A program made the position numbers and the translations under genes. A stretch of 64,000 nucleotides of DNA from Kryptolebias marmoratus. Its lineage: Eukaryota; Chordata; Actinopteri; Cyprinodontiformes; Rivulidae. The notes beneath the pieces were generated by a model. The model was not told where the DNA came from. It did not search any database and was given only the letters and a program-made list of their open reading frames with translations. Below are positions 25,347-37,403 of the stretch, piece by piece. The stretch's first letter is position 1. Each line of letters opens with the position of its first letter. The stretch covers positions 14,345,983 to 14,409,982 of the forward strand of contig NC_051448.1 in the NCBI RefSeq assembly GCF_001649575.2. Direction: 5' to 3'.

Positions 25347-27599
25347 GTGGAAACTGAAGCAAATTAAATTTTCTTTATTTGATTCAGAAAATGTGTAATA
25401 CAAAAAACTATCGTAACATTAGAAACTTTCTTAACATATGACATGTTTTTTTCCTGTTCATCTTTCAAAATCGTTATCTCACTGCACAAATAGCAAAAGT
25501 AAACAAGTCTGAGATGTGATCAATTTTGTGGTTGGCAACTAAGCAGTTAAATTTTACAAGTTTTGTAATTAAAACTTCCTAAATTGTTAAAGTTAGACTC
25601 TGTCTGGCTTCAGCTTAGTCCTGCTTGATTTAAGCAGTAAAGGAAAATATCGACCTAAAACCAGCCCTAAAGATTTTATACTTCTTAAAAAGTAGGAACT
25701 GACAGGCCAGTGGTGCAGAATATTAGACACATCAAGCCAGCACAGTCAGAAAAACACAGGAAATGGCTCTGAAGTTCAAGGGTTTGATGTTCTGCTCCTG
25801 TTTCACGCTGTGATCCACCTTCACTGTCAAGGCCTTTGAATCCTCCAACATCGACCTGAATCCGTGCAGTGGTTTCCCACTGTGATCCCCTACTTTGGTG
25901 AAAATGTAGGAACGAGGCGGCGTTGTGTCACTTCAGATCTACTCTTTAAGGTGACTCACAACCGTCATTCAGTGTGGATTCAAGGTCTGCCCCGGTTGTT
26001 TCTCCACTCCTGCATCGGCTCTTCCTGTTTCTACGCACACATGGCACTTCTTCAGCACATTTCCAGCTGTACAAATGACTGACAGCCCAATGGGAGGGGG
26101 GGTCAGATCAGTGGATATGGCCTGTGATGTGGGCTTCCAGCAAGCCAAGAAATCATCAAAATAATCACTGTTGCCTGTGCAAACAGTATGCAGGTGCTCA
26201 GGCCCAACACAAGATGAGACAGCACCCCCCCTCTTACACACACACACTTCACCATCACCACCACCATAGCAAGGGCCAGGGAGCAGCAGGTTGCCTTGGG
26301 AACCCTCGGCTCCCTCTTTCTTGTCATTACTCCCCCTTTTTAATCTGTGCCATGCTTTTAGTGAGGGGTCCCCATCCCCCTTGATATATGTACACAATAC
26401 ATGCATGCACACACCCACATAAAAAGGTCTGACACACACATAGGTACACAGAGACATGCTCACACTGCCTATAAAGATAATCTTCATTAAATCCATCACT
26501 GAGGCTGTAAATCTTTTGTCTTTACTGTATTTTGAATTTGAGGCCAACAGAAACAAAGGCACTGAAAATGAATATTTGAGTTACGTTGTAAACATATAAA
26601 ACAAAACCCAACTTTCTTTGTGTTTTCTCAACCGTATGCTTCATTATGTTACTCCTATAGCAACCCCTCCCTCCCCCAGCACCTGATCTCTCAATAACCC
26701 TCTTCACTTTTGTAAAGGCTCATTTATACCTATGTATACGGATTGCCTGGCTCAGGGGTTGATCCGTGTTTTAGTGAAAACCTCAATCACTTCACTCATT
26801 CAAGAGCGATGGGAGTGGACTAAAATGATACAGGCAACCTTAAATGCACCCCAGCTCTTCACCAAGTTAAGTGCACTCCCAAAGCTGGAGCTGTTCACAT
26901 GGTAAATCTGCATGAAATAATGGAAAGCAACCTGACATAGTTCCAATGCAAAGCCATAAATCAGTGCATGCGTGGATGTTCTTTTCTTTTTTCAAAATTT
27001 AAACTATAAAAGACAGCAGTCTTTTTTATCTTTGGAATTATCTATTTCATTTAGTAAATTTGGGACATAGCTTGATGAGGTATTAGCTGCAGAACACACA
27101 AATTGTTGAATGCATTTGTGATTGACTGGACTCCAGGCAATGACAGCGCCAAGAACTGAACAGAGACACAGTGGTACTCTACTGCCTCCTAGTGGACAGT
27201 TTTAGTTCAGGAGAGGATTAATTTTGCACCTGGAGCTGAGAACACATTTGACAAAACACAAGCCGTCTAAAACCAACACTGAAAATAGAAAACTATGAAA
27301 ACTATGAACAATGAAATAACTCAGATTTAGTTGTGGTTGTAATTTTTGTTTGAATCGGCAAAAATTGGCTGGAGTAAATGGTTTATTTAGGGCCTGTTGG
27401 ATTACATCAGATGTTCTTTTTATCTGCATACAATATCTAAACCAAACTATCTTTTAGCTAAATGAGGAAACTAAAACTTTCTCAGTGCAAAAGCGAAAAG
27501 TGTCTTTTTTGTTTTACATCAAAAATCCATTCATGTATCAAAAAAAGACAATGGCAAAAATGAAAAACTGTTTTCTTGAAAATAAAAAACAACAAAACC
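25347..27599. other. Non-coding stretch, nothing recognised
   Basis: A GC-richer patch at 25800-26360 carries a 197-codon minus-strand open frame of low-information composition and short (CA)n/(CAC)n tracts near 26238-26270. No domain or convincing exon is recognised. TACTGCCTCCTAGTGGACA near 27180 resembles a motif frequent in vertebrate repeats, but its surroundings could not be assigned. Confidence 0.45.
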
Positions 27600-28019
27600 T
27601 TAAAGCGATAGTTCAGATCTTAAGAAGCTGGGTTCTGTGGAAATTTATGGACAATTATTATCTCACTGGTTGTAGATAGCTATGACTGACCTCAGTTTGT
27701 AGAAACAGATTTATTTAACAGCTAGTGTCAGTAAAATCAAAACCAAGTGCACTGGTTGTGCTACAGCTAGCTGCTGCTGGCATTATACTGTATGTAGTTA
27801 AAATTGATGATAGAATTATCTGTAAATAATCTTGTAATACAAAATACACCGTAATGTAACAGTTTAATTGGGTTTTATATGAAACACTTTGAATTAGTCA
27901 GAATTAATCTATCTCTCCAAACTGAGGCCCTTCCAAAAGCTATCTATGACAGGTAAGATATTAACTGCTCACAGCCTTTTCACAAACCCCACTTCAAAAG
28001 GTTTGAACCATCATTTTAA
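27600..28019. mobile_element. TTAA-bounded TIR element, copy D (short, 420 bp)
   Basis: TTAA at 27600-27603 and 28016-28019 bounds the unit. The left terminus begins TTAAAGCGATAGTTCAGATC and the right, reverse-complemented, TTAAAATGATGGTTCAAACC. The inverted similarity continues for about 105 bp through 'gggttctgtgg', 'ttatctcac..gttgtagatagct' and 'gacctcagtttg.aga'. The roughly 210 bp interior is much shorter than in copies B and C, so this is an internally deleted derivative or a subfamily. It is non-autonomous. The termini resemble a widespread fish repeat that I recall beginning TTAAAGGGATAGTTC. Confidence 0.75.
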
Positions 28020-28191
28020 TGGGACAAAATGTTTTGAAGTGTTGGCCTTGCTTTAAAGTCACCCTAATGTTTTATGTTTGTGCTCACCTTCACTACGAGG
28101 GGCCAGATGTAGCCTAAACTCCAGCAGGGAGTTGGCTGCATCAGCACACAACACTCCTGGTGATCTGGCAGACATATGCCCACATGCGCAT
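28020..28191. other. Non-coding, nothing recognised
   Basis: Short spacer between the TIR element and the CA repeat. Confidence 0.5.
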
Positions 28192-28228
28192 GCACACACA
28201 CACCCACCCACACACACACATACACACA
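28192..28228. repeat. Imperfect (CA)n microsatellite
   Basis: CA units interrupted by CCCACCCA and by a T. Ordinary decayed dinucleotide repeat. Confidence 0.9.
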
Positions 28229-29809
28229 TGTCCAGTCACTTTAGGTCATGGGAACGAGACGGTGTGCTCGTGCTGTGTTTATTCAGCTCGGTTTCCTATT
28301 TGAATGTGTCCTTCTCACGGGACTCTTAATGGCTTCCCTTTTCCCAAGGCAGGGGCAGTGCAATCAGACCTTATCCAGGTCATGCCAGGAGGACAGGAGT
28401 CACCAGGAGGAAGAAGGGAAGTCCCTTAACCTCCCTTAAACAACTCACTTTAGCTAAGTTTTACTTGGAACTGAGAGAGCAAAGCTGTCTCAAGAAATAC
28501 GAGCTCGCTGGAGAGGGAATTGCGGCTTGTTGTTGGCAATATTATACTCATATATATTGTCTGGCTTCTGCTGAGGTAGCATGGCAGACTGATGAGTCTG
28601 GAATGTCTGGTGGAACTCGTGAAACGCAGGACAAAAATGAAACTGCAGATTTACTTTGATTTAGCTGATATGAAATAAAGATAAGCACATTTATTTACAG
28701 TCGCATGAGATTTGGTTCTCCTCTGATCCAGATGAATGCTGAATAACTTTAATGCAGTTCACAGACTGTTGAAGATCTATTGACTGCAGTAAGTCTTTAC
28801 AGTGGTGAGAAGCCCGACCCTCTCAAACGTCTAGCCCGAGGGTGAAAGGATGTATCTTAGCGCAGAGAGCTGCATGGGGAATTGGCTCTCCACAAGAATG
28901 CAAATGTGACATTTTGGTTTCTAATAACTGTCAGTGATTCAGACAAATGTTGATGTTTAAAATATATAAAACACGCACATTGTCTAGAATGCTTATCAGG
29001 AAAAATACGCATACAGATTTTTGAACATTTACAATTTCACCCACACGAGGGAGCCATTGTTTTCAACATACGCACAGATTTGATACAATTTTAAAAGGCA
29101 AAATAAATAATCCCAGTTTCATAGCGAATAATTACAGAAGCAGATAAAAACAACATATTTTCACAAGCAATGGAGACAGTAACTTGTTGTAAAAACACAT
29201 GGAGGCAATATTTGACATTATAGACTTAAAGATTTACTTCACATACGTTTACTGAAAAGAAAATACCTTGAAATGGTTCCTTCAATATTTGCGCTGGCAC
29301 AGAAGCTCAGATGTTTTTTGAATTTGGAGAAAAGGGGATGCAATGAAACATGATAGGCAATCTCAGCTAGATAAATGAAGTGAGAAAAAAGCCACTTGTA
29401 TCTCATTTAAAAGCCTATATTTAGTATGGACAATATCAAGGCTGGTATTGATCACAACTGTGTTCTGTATTTGGATCAATTCACTCGCTGAGTGGCCTGC
29501 TGGGTAATATCCGTGCCTCCAGGTGCTGAGAATAAAGGTCACATTCCCACCATCTTTTGTTTCATCCAACTTTCATACCGTCTCTCGATCCTCACCCTAG
29601 ATGTCTTCATTTTGGTGTCACTTTGATTGCTTTTTATTATTTCACAGTGAGACACCCCCCCTCCCCTAAGACATTGAGAAAAAAATATTATCATTGATCG
29701 TACAGGCGAGATACCCCACGGTCTGATCTTTTTATTTATATTGAATAATTAAGTGCATTTTCACACTCAGTAAGTTTCAAATGAAGAGGCAAACAGTGAA
29801 TGCAGACTG
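28229..29809. other. Non-coding stretch, nothing recognised
   Basis: No coding frame, repeat terminus or structured element recognised. Confidence 0.5.
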
Positions 29810-29836
29810 CATCAGACTGCATTTTGCAGTCTGATG
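29810..29836. repeat. Hairpin, perfect 12-bp stem and 3-base loop
   Basis: CATCAGACTGCA (29810-29821) and TGCAGTCTGATG (29825-29836) are exact complements around TTT. GCAGACTGCA just upstream repeats part of the stem, which suggests local duplication and inversion. Confidence 0.75.
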
Positions 29837-30239
29837 GAGATGCAAACAACCAAGCTACTCATCAATAAGATTATTGCCTTTTTTTTCTCTAAACCTGCTG
29901 TATCAAGAGACTCTAATCAATATTTTTAGAATAGCACGGGATCAAATCACTCCTCGCCATGTGAAGGAGTTTTATGCAGCGGTGGAGAATTCCTTCAAAA
30001 AATCTACAGCTCCCATCAGCACCGTGGGTGTTTTTCAATCATCTTTCAGCTTATTCCTCATAACCCGTGCAGCCTAAAGCTTTGTCATTCAGGTTCATTC
30101 TAAGACTGTCACAGTGTAGCTTTAGCCACCATTTTCGATGAAAAAACACGATGCCTCCACACTTCCACAACAGAAAACATGATGGCATTTAAAAAAATGT
30201 AAAAAAAAAAAATGTCAAAAATGAAATGGGATTTTAATT
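29837..30239. other. Non-coding, nothing recognised
   Basis: Contains A runs near 30190-30212. No gene or transposon end seen. Confidence 0.5.
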
Positions 30240-30550
30240 GATAAATCCCATTGATATTGGGATATATCACATACTCTCTGAGTGTGTGATAGTGATGACT
30301 CTAGCCTAATACCATGCCAAAGTTTAGCTCAATATCTGTGCATCTGTCTGTGTTAGAGCTATCTTTTTTTTTGTTTTAAAGACTAATTAGCTGTGGCACC
30401 CATTTACAATCAAGTTGACTTCAAAGGTTAATAAGGTGTAGATGTGCATCCAATGATTACTTTCTGAGAGTTCCATTAAAAGCCATTAACTGGTTCATGA
30501 GATATTTTGCAAACAGACACATTGACGAATGAACACACACACACACCCTG
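30240..30550 (-). repeat. Dispersed fish repeat (minus orientation)
   Basis: The minus strand carries blocks I recognise from a repeat common in teleosts: GCAAAATATCTCATGAACC, then CAGAAAGTAATCATTGGATG and CACATCTACACC, then 'ggtgccacagctaatta'. The left half contains CCAAAGTTTAGCTCAATATC (30317-30336), which recurs with about 76% identity over 42 bp at 63823-63864, just before a Tc1/mariner insertion. No reading frame is present. Class (DNA transposon or other) unknown to me. Confidence 0.55.
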
Positions 30551-32954
30551 CAGCAGGTGATAGTTTAGGACACATAAATGTGTTGCATTATCTCATCGTA
30601 GTTACCAGTTGTAGAACAGCTGAAACGCTGATAAAACAGAGGGGCCCAAAAAGTCCAGTGGAAACAAAGTAATAATGATAATAAATCAAAACAAACCCAT
30701 TTTGACATTTTCACGGTCTAGTTCTACTGCAGAGGCCAAAAAAAAAAGTAAAAGCAGAGGAAAGCACAAGATCACTGTGACATGAAGAATAAAACCCTGT
30801 TTTTTTCACAATAATACAGAACATGGAACAACATACCTACTATATTCTCATCACGTTTTCTGTCTTATAAATATACATATATTTTTAATATTTGAGAGGT
30901 GACATTTCACGGCATCTATTTACCAGCTGTTTGTCTTCATCAAACAACTCCTGCAGCAGCATGGGGATGCCAAATGAAAACCGACATTTATTTGCGCTTT
31001 TCTTTGAAGGTTCTCTTGAAAGTCTTTTCAAGTCTGCATAAGACTGAGATGCAAACTTAGACGCAGACAGAGCCAGGACTTACAGAGGCGCTCTGTTACG
31101 ACTGTGGATCCGCAGGGTGAATGCGCACAAACGCTCCTGTTGCTCAGATCTTAGCTTCAAAAAAGTGCCAAAAAATCTGCTGCTGTGTTTAGTGCCTGGC
31201 CAAAAAAGCAGCCGTTAGTTTTCCCGCACTTGAGGGATGCACATATGCCAGGCAGTAAATGCATTGCCCAGCATGGAGACAAGCTATTTTCTACAGGAGC
31301 ACTGTGACAAAATAAGAGGTAGAAGACATCTTCATTACAGTCTCTACCTCTGCCTTCCAATTTACGGCGTCTGTGACGGCATGACTCCAGTCTAGTCAAA
31401 CCATTAACATACCTGACACGGTGCTGTAGAGACTCCATTGCTAATGAAATGTCAACGCAGACCACCATTTAGGATAATCAAATGTTAATTGAGGAAGTGA
31501 TGGATTGTGGCTGCAAGGTCTGCTCCCTACACCTCACCTCTTTCTTTCCCTGCCTATGAGTGTGTCTCTGTTCCTTTCCTCTGTGCTTGAATAGTAAAAA
31601 ATATTAGCAAAGCACGCACTGCAGAGCTCATTTATCAAACACACCCATACACTTACTGGAATGCTACGCTAAAAAGTAGAATGTTCATCATTCAATGCAA
31701 GTCCTTGAAATGGCTGCTTCTAAAACTCTTTTTCTTTTTTTTTTTGGAGTTGCACCCTGCATGCTTATAAATAGTCACATCTTGTTGGGTGCCAGTCTGT
31801 AGAGGTCAACATCATCTCAATGAAAGACTGACCCCCCCCAAAAATAAAATGAAACGATCATACAAGTTGCAAGTAAGAGCTCAGCACATCACTGAGCTGT
31901 TCATCTCTAAATATAATCTTAATGAACGGCCCTTTCTAGGTGGCTTTGCCCTTTACTCATCTTCTTCCCCACGTGTGCTGCTGCATTAACCTCGACTCCA
32001 GGCATGGAAACGAACTCAACTTGTGTCTCTGGATGGCAAGGATAAAAGATAAGCACCCTGAGCACACTGGGGTTATTAGTGGGATGGAGGAGCTCTGGAA
32101 AAGGTTAGTAATTCTCGCTCGTGTTAATTGGCTATCAGCATTAATGAGATGCAGTAACTGAGGAGAAGGAGATAGTGGGGGGGAGGTTAAGAGTTGGGTG
32201 CAAAATGTCACGACTACCTTCACCCCACCATTTCACTGGAAATGTTCCACTCTTCTGCATTTGTATACATAATGATGTGTATTGTCACACTCTGTGGTCT
32301 CTGCACAGATTCATATCCAGAGAAAAATTACTTTGTCTGGTCAACATTGACCTTTAGTCTAATTACCTAAACTGCTAATTATAACCTCCAGTCTTCTGTC
32401 CCTCTCCCAGCTGAGAGTATAAATAAACTGCAGTCTTATACTGATTTAGTTAAAGTAGACTTGCAACTATGGAACTGTGGAACGCTTCATTTCATTTACT
32501 TCAGAAGTTGGAGTTTGAATCTAAGATTGATGTCACACATTTCAGCTGCAAGTAAAAAAAGCAGTAAGATTTGTTGCTTGTTGTGCTCATTGACCGGTCT
32601 AACAACTATTAGCTATTCAACATGATAATGTATTCACATTTTATGCATTCAACATTTTAGCATCATGACTCCTAACAGAGCTTGCACAATACTATCTTGA
32701 TGACTGGTTTTATTTATTGCAAACTGACAAAAGTGAAAATAAAAAGGTTTACTGCCTCTGTCATAGCTTTGCATGCATGAGGCTGCTCTGTTGACTTTAC
32801 AATTTGGGGCTGGTCACAAATCTTTAAATCTCTGAGTCGAAATTCTTACTTTTGCAGGCATTACAGAATATTTTTTCGAAATGCAAAGTGTGATTTCTGG
32901 GTGAAAATGGAATGCACTGTACATCACAGCATTCATCATTGTTTCTGCAGTATG
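30551..32954. other. Non-coding stretch, nothing recognised
   Basis: 31150-31470 is somewhat GC-richer with a 103-codon minus-strand frame that resembles nothing known. The remainder is AT-rich. A conserved element is possible but not visible from one sequence. Confidence 0.45.
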
Positions 32955-33087
32955 TCACCCTGGCTTTTTTCCACCATACCGGTTCCAGTCCAAAGCTCAG
33001 CACCAACTTGTTCTCTGGCTCTAGCAGAAAACAATGTTGCTAACTTGGCACCAACTCCTTGCTGGGCAAGAAAAAAGAACCGCCTTT
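32955..33087. repeat. Remnant of a dispersed 'GCACCAACTTG' repeat
   Basis: TTTTCCACCATACCGGTTCC, then GCACCAACTTG and, about 40 bases on, GGCACCAACTCC..CTGGGCAAGAAAAAAGAACCG. I recall this arrangement (ACCGGTTCC, GCACCAACT, GAAAAGGAACCGG) from short fish transposon-like repeats. It is truncated on the right exactly where the TIR element at 33088 begins, consistent with that element having inserted into it. Confidence 0.4.
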
Positions 33088-33796
33088 AGCCCTATTTGCA
33101 CGGGATTAGTTTTGCCTAGGGACCACATGCTATTTGTAATGATTATGGAGATTGTCTGTGTTGTTAATCCCATGCGAATCCGCCATGTCAGTAATTTGTA
33201 AAGCAAAAATTCCCCCGCAAATTGAACTGAAACTGAACTCTGAGGTCCTATGAAAATACTAATCCAGTGAGAATAAGAATCTCTGTGATTTGGACAGAAA
33301 TGGGCGGGATCCGATGCTGATTAGGTGGTTTTTGTTTCCTGGGTGCATTTTTATTTACTTTTGGCAATGGAGGCTGCATTGGAGTGCATAGATAACCTTT
33401 TGTGTCCCGGGCCAGTAAAACCTTGTCGACCCGTAACGGTCGCCATAAAAAAGAAAAGGCTAAAGAGAAGGAGCAAAATCACATGCAATTGGTGGCTCAC
33501 AATGTTTGTTGCTCTGTGCGGTATGAATAATTTTCTTCTGTTTGTAGCCTACGATACAGCTGGCTAGCACTGGCAGTAACACAGCACCGAGCTGTAGCCT
33601 GAAAAGTAGTTTTTTAGCAGATATTACACAGTATGCAGCATGTTCACATCATATCCGGAAGATGTCTGTAAATTTCAGCTAAATCTCAGGCTTTGGTTAT
33701 CCCGTACAAATGCGCCACATAAAAAGCAGGCGTTGGGGGGTAATTTATTTATTACACGGGGTCCCCAGATAATGCTTATCCTGTGTGAATAGGGCT
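33088..33796. mobile_element. 709-bp TIR DNA transposon with 3-bp flanking repeats
   Basis: The left terminus AGCCCTATTTGCACGGGATT matches the right terminus read in reverse (AGCCCTATTCACACAGGATA), with similarity continuing for about 40 bp through 'cc(t)aGGGACC'. Both ends are flanked by TTT (33085-33087, 33797-33799), consistent with a 3 bp target duplication as made by PIF/Harbinger-type elements, whose preferred target is TWA. The interior has only an 80-codon open frame (33325-33567) with a basic KKKRLKRRSK stretch; I see no DDE transposase motif, so it is probably non-autonomous. Superfamily is inferred from flank length only. Confidence 0.7.
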
Positions 33797-34513
33797 TTTG
33801 TGTTGTGGACTAATGGAGAGTAGAGATAAGTTTCACTTTCACTCTGCCTAATTTAGGACCGAATACTCCACTTTAGTGTAAATAAGAAGTTAAATTAGCA
33901 GTGAAATAATAAGAACTCATAAGGCACTTTTCCAAAACACTTCAAACCATGACTTAGATTCCTTCTGGTCATCTCAATGTGATTTCTGAATGGCTCGAGG
34001 CGGCATGGTGGGTTGAAGTCAGTCTAATGTGCTTTTGTGCCACTAAAAGAGGAAATAACAGAACAGTAACGGTCAACATGTGACCATTGCAAAGACTTAC
34101 ATTGCAGCTTTCCTGCCTGTCATAAAGGCTTGAAGACATGATGCAGTGATGACACAAGGTTGTGCAACCAGCTGCTGGATGACTGGCTCATCTGTTTGGA
34201 GTAGTGTTGGGATTGACAATTGTAAGATTTGTTAAACCTTGCTTTCAAAAACAGTAGTAATAAACAAAATAGCACTTGAACTAATGTTAAAATTACAGAA
34301 ATAATTTTAAAAAATGGTCATAAAGTTTCCCATAAATTTTCCTGATTCAAAGGTTTTTACCCTGGTATATTTTCAGTATTTGAGCTGAGATATGTGGGCA
34401 GTTTTTATAACAAAAGTATGTCTTTATTGTGACAACACCATGGCAAATTTATTCTGAGCAACAGGTTCATTGCCAGCTGCGAAAGGACTGGAACCCCCTG
34501 CAGTGTTTCACAT
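33797..34513. other. Non-coding, nothing recognised
   Basis: AT-rich single-copy-looking sequence between two transposons. Confidence 0.5.
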
Positions 34514-34822
34514 CCGTGGTTCCCAAAGTTAGGATTGAGAGACCCCACTTTGGGTCATGAAACACCCAAAGGGAGGTGTTGAGATGAGCTCAAGAAATCA
34601 AACTAAATTTAAAATGACTGCTAGTAACAAGTTTTTGTCACAATTGTTACAAGTAACAAAAACATTACATAATCAGAAATGAATTAAAACAAGGCAAAAC
34701 TGCTCTTGAGGCTGTTAGTTTTGTCACTGTGTCCTTCAGGTAGCCTATTAGCAACTAGCAATGGTCTGGACTGCCACTGGTATTTTGTGGGTAGGAAGCC
34801 AATACAGCTTGGGAACCCTTAC
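34514..34822. mobile_element. hAT-Charlie-like MITE (degraded)
   Basis: The left end reads CCGTGGTTCCCAAAGTTAGG then GAGAGACCCCACTTTGGGTC; the right end reads AGCTTGGGAACCCTTAC. hAT elements of the Charlie group typically begin CAGTGGTTCCCAAA and carry a GGGTC/GACCC block near the end, which fits with a few mutations. Possible 8 bp flanks are TTTCACAT on the left and CTTTACAT on the right, imperfect. The interior of about 250 bp has no reading frame. Confidence 0.55.
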
Positions 34823-34890
34823 TTTACATGATAAAGCAAAGTCATTTATATATATTGTTTAGGAAATGTTAAATGCTAACACAGTACTAT

Positions 34891-34925
34891 AAATATGTAT
34901 GTGTCCAAACTTTTGACTTCTACAG
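34891..34925. mobile_element. Solo Tc1-like terminus
   Basis: GTATGTGTCCAAACTTTTGA followed by CTTCTACAG. Read in reverse, CAAAAGTTTGGACACATAC is the terminal sequence of an abundant fish Tc1-like family that I know as '...CCAGTCAAAAGTTTGGACACAC...'. I do not see the opposite end within reach, so only a fragment or a strongly deleted copy remains. Confidence 0.5.
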
Positions 34926-37150
34926 TTATCAAACCAACAGTTCTGATGTGTTTTACATTAAGCTAAATAAACATGGAATCATGTAGCTGCTTTGAGACTC
35001 ACAGGGGCTCCCGAGGGCACAATGGTGTTCTGTACCAACTTTGCATACGTGTGTTTTTATTTCCTGGTTTACTATTTTCCTTTTTGAGACACAATCATAT
35101 TGCTATTAACAGTTATCTTTGTTGTAATAAAAATTGGATCTAACTCAGTTCTTTATTTATTTGTGCTTAGACATTGTCTGCTTCACGCCATGCAAGCACA
35201 TTATAAATACAAATTAGGTCTTTTGTCTGCTTTATTAGGCAGCTCTGTGCAATTCTAAGCAAAGTCAAAGGGGGGCAGTGAATATCAGTGTATCATTACT
35301 ACCTTAAGAAAGGCATGAGACTCTGTGCTTTCCATCCTCCAGATGTGGGGTTCAGTGGTGATGATAGGTCATTTACAGTAAATTTCAATCTGCTGAATGG
35401 TTTGATGATGAAAAGTACACCCTTCAATGAAACAGTAGAAGAATGAGCCCACACCACAGGTGTGTGTGTGTGTGCTGTTGGAAATGTGAAAGGAGGCATA
35501 AAGCCTTCACAATCCAGATGTTTTAGTGTGTATATGTGTGTTTTGTCCTCTCAGATTTAATCTGCGCTGAACTTTGACCTCCTTCAATTACAACTGAGCC
35601 ATATGGTTGAATGGCCAAAAAAAGAGCAGCCTCAAAAGCTGACAAAATGCACAAGACACAAATTAATTATATCAACACACACACACACACACGACCTCAC
35701 TGCGACCAGCAGCAGATCCATAAATCAGCCCCTTTCACACTCCTGAAGGACAACGAGGATAAAATAAAACCTTTCACTCATATTTCTCCTTCACTTGTCA
35801 AACTCTATGTTGTGTAAGCCACATAAATTTGTTTACTTGTTCTGGTTGATTTACTGCAGAGCACAACATAACGTCACATGAATCATTTTCATCCTTTATT
35901 CCCACTGCAGTGGCTGCCGCTGACAGCTCTTGGATACATAGCGGGGAAGTGCTGGAAGTGCAGGCTTTATATGAGTCTGAGATGGCAATGAGAAAATATT
36001 TAGTACAATGAGCGCTATTGTTTACGTCACTGGGGAAGAAGATACTGACTCTGCAGATGGGGATTTGGATCTAAAGATTGAGTCGATGCAGTGGAACTAC
36101 ACCGCTTTCAGTAGCAGAGAGCATTTGGCTTCAAATGAATTGCTCAAAATTCTGTAAATTTCTATTAAATGATTACTGAAAATGGTAATGAATATTAACA
36201 AATGTACACTTAATGGGGTGGGAAATGATTAAATTGAGACAGTCACTCAATAAAACTAAGCTTGCAGTAGGTAACTTGGAAAACAAAGTTCTGAAATCAT
36301 AAAAGTACTGTAGTAAAAAAAGTCCATGTGTTATGTGATATCTATATCTACCACAGCTCCACAAAAATACCTGTCTGTGACAAACCCTTAAGTATCTAAA
36401 AATAGAACTCATAGAGCCCTTCCTCCTCCTCCTCCTCCTCCCCCTCCAGCCTCTAGAGACTGTTTCTCAGACAGCAACAGTAGTTACTTCAGAGATGTTT
36501 TTCCGATACGACTTTTAAATGAATTCCTAATTTGTGAGGAAAACATCCCAGGTGCCACTGGATAAATTTAAATCTTAGGCAATCTCTTTTCTGAACCCAC
36601 TGCCAGCTTCATCTTCCACTAGCTGCTTCATTTATTTTCTTAAATTAAAGGTGAACATCAAATGCAGTCATTCAGTACAGCCAGCCACTCAAAAATGCAA
36701 AGATTTATTTTTGGGTTGTGATATTTGGACCAATCAGAAGAAGTAGACTAGTTAATGTTAAATCTTTGGGCTCCTTTGTGCAATAAAATATAGAGAAATT
36801 GCTAATATTTAGACTGTCACAATTTTAAGTTGTTAGAAACCTGACTCAGACCTCATCATTCTTAAAACACTTTTTTCTCACTTAAAGTTTTTAAAATGAG
36901 CTCCGTGTTCTATTAAAGAGTTCTGTAAGCTAGCAAGTGAAATCATAAACTCATTAAGACAAAACTTACTGAAGTAACAGTTACATCCCCACCAACTTAT
37001 TTTGTGAAAACAAAGCCATGACCCTTTGGGAGCCATTAGAGGAAATAAAGGGATCAAAACACTTGTACACTGATTATACTTCTCACATACTGAGGCTGCT
37101 AGAAGAAGAGCAAAAGAGTGAGATCTGGAACCTGACTCAGGGATCATCGG
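34926..37150. other. Non-coding stretch with several short simple repeats
   Basis: Holds (GT)n at 35460-35474, (AC)n at 35675-35692 and (TCC)n at 36421-36440. Composition is otherwise ordinary. 35930-36070 contains TTGTTTACGTCAC, where a forkhead core abuts a CRE half-site, an unsupported regulatory possibility. No exons recognised. Confidence 0.45.
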
Positions 37151-37380
37151 GGTGAGAAGTGAGAGCTGGACAGGTCACCAGTCCTTCACAGGGCCAACAC
37201 AGAGACACAACGAATGAAACGAAGATCCATGCACAAACGCACTCACTCCCACAGTTAATTTCAAATCACCAATTAACCTCATGCTTGTTTTCCGACTGTG
37301 GGAGGGAAACCCACGCAGGCAAACAGATGAGCAGAGATCTTCTTGCTGTGCAGAAGTTCACAGTGTTACCACAACACAAT
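37151..37380 (+). repeat. Dispersed fish repeat ('GGACAGGTCACCAGTCC...GTGGGAGG')
   Basis: Successive blocks GGACAGGTCACCAGTCC, ACAGGGCCAACACAGAGACA, CACCAATTAACCTCATGC, GACTGTGGGAGGGAAACCC, ACGCAGGCAAACAG and CTTCTTGCTGTG occur in the order of a very common fish repeat. The plus-strand open frame across it is a by-product. The copy ends about 20 bases before the TA where the Tc1-like element starts. I do not assign a superfamily. Confidence 0.65.
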
Positions 37381-37403
37381 CCCCATGAGACACTGAGTAT
37401 GTA

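Noticed and set aside
25969..26562. 197-codon minus-strand ORF
   Set aside because: Runs through CA-rich simple sequence (CVCVRG-type residues), with no domain and competing frames on both strands.
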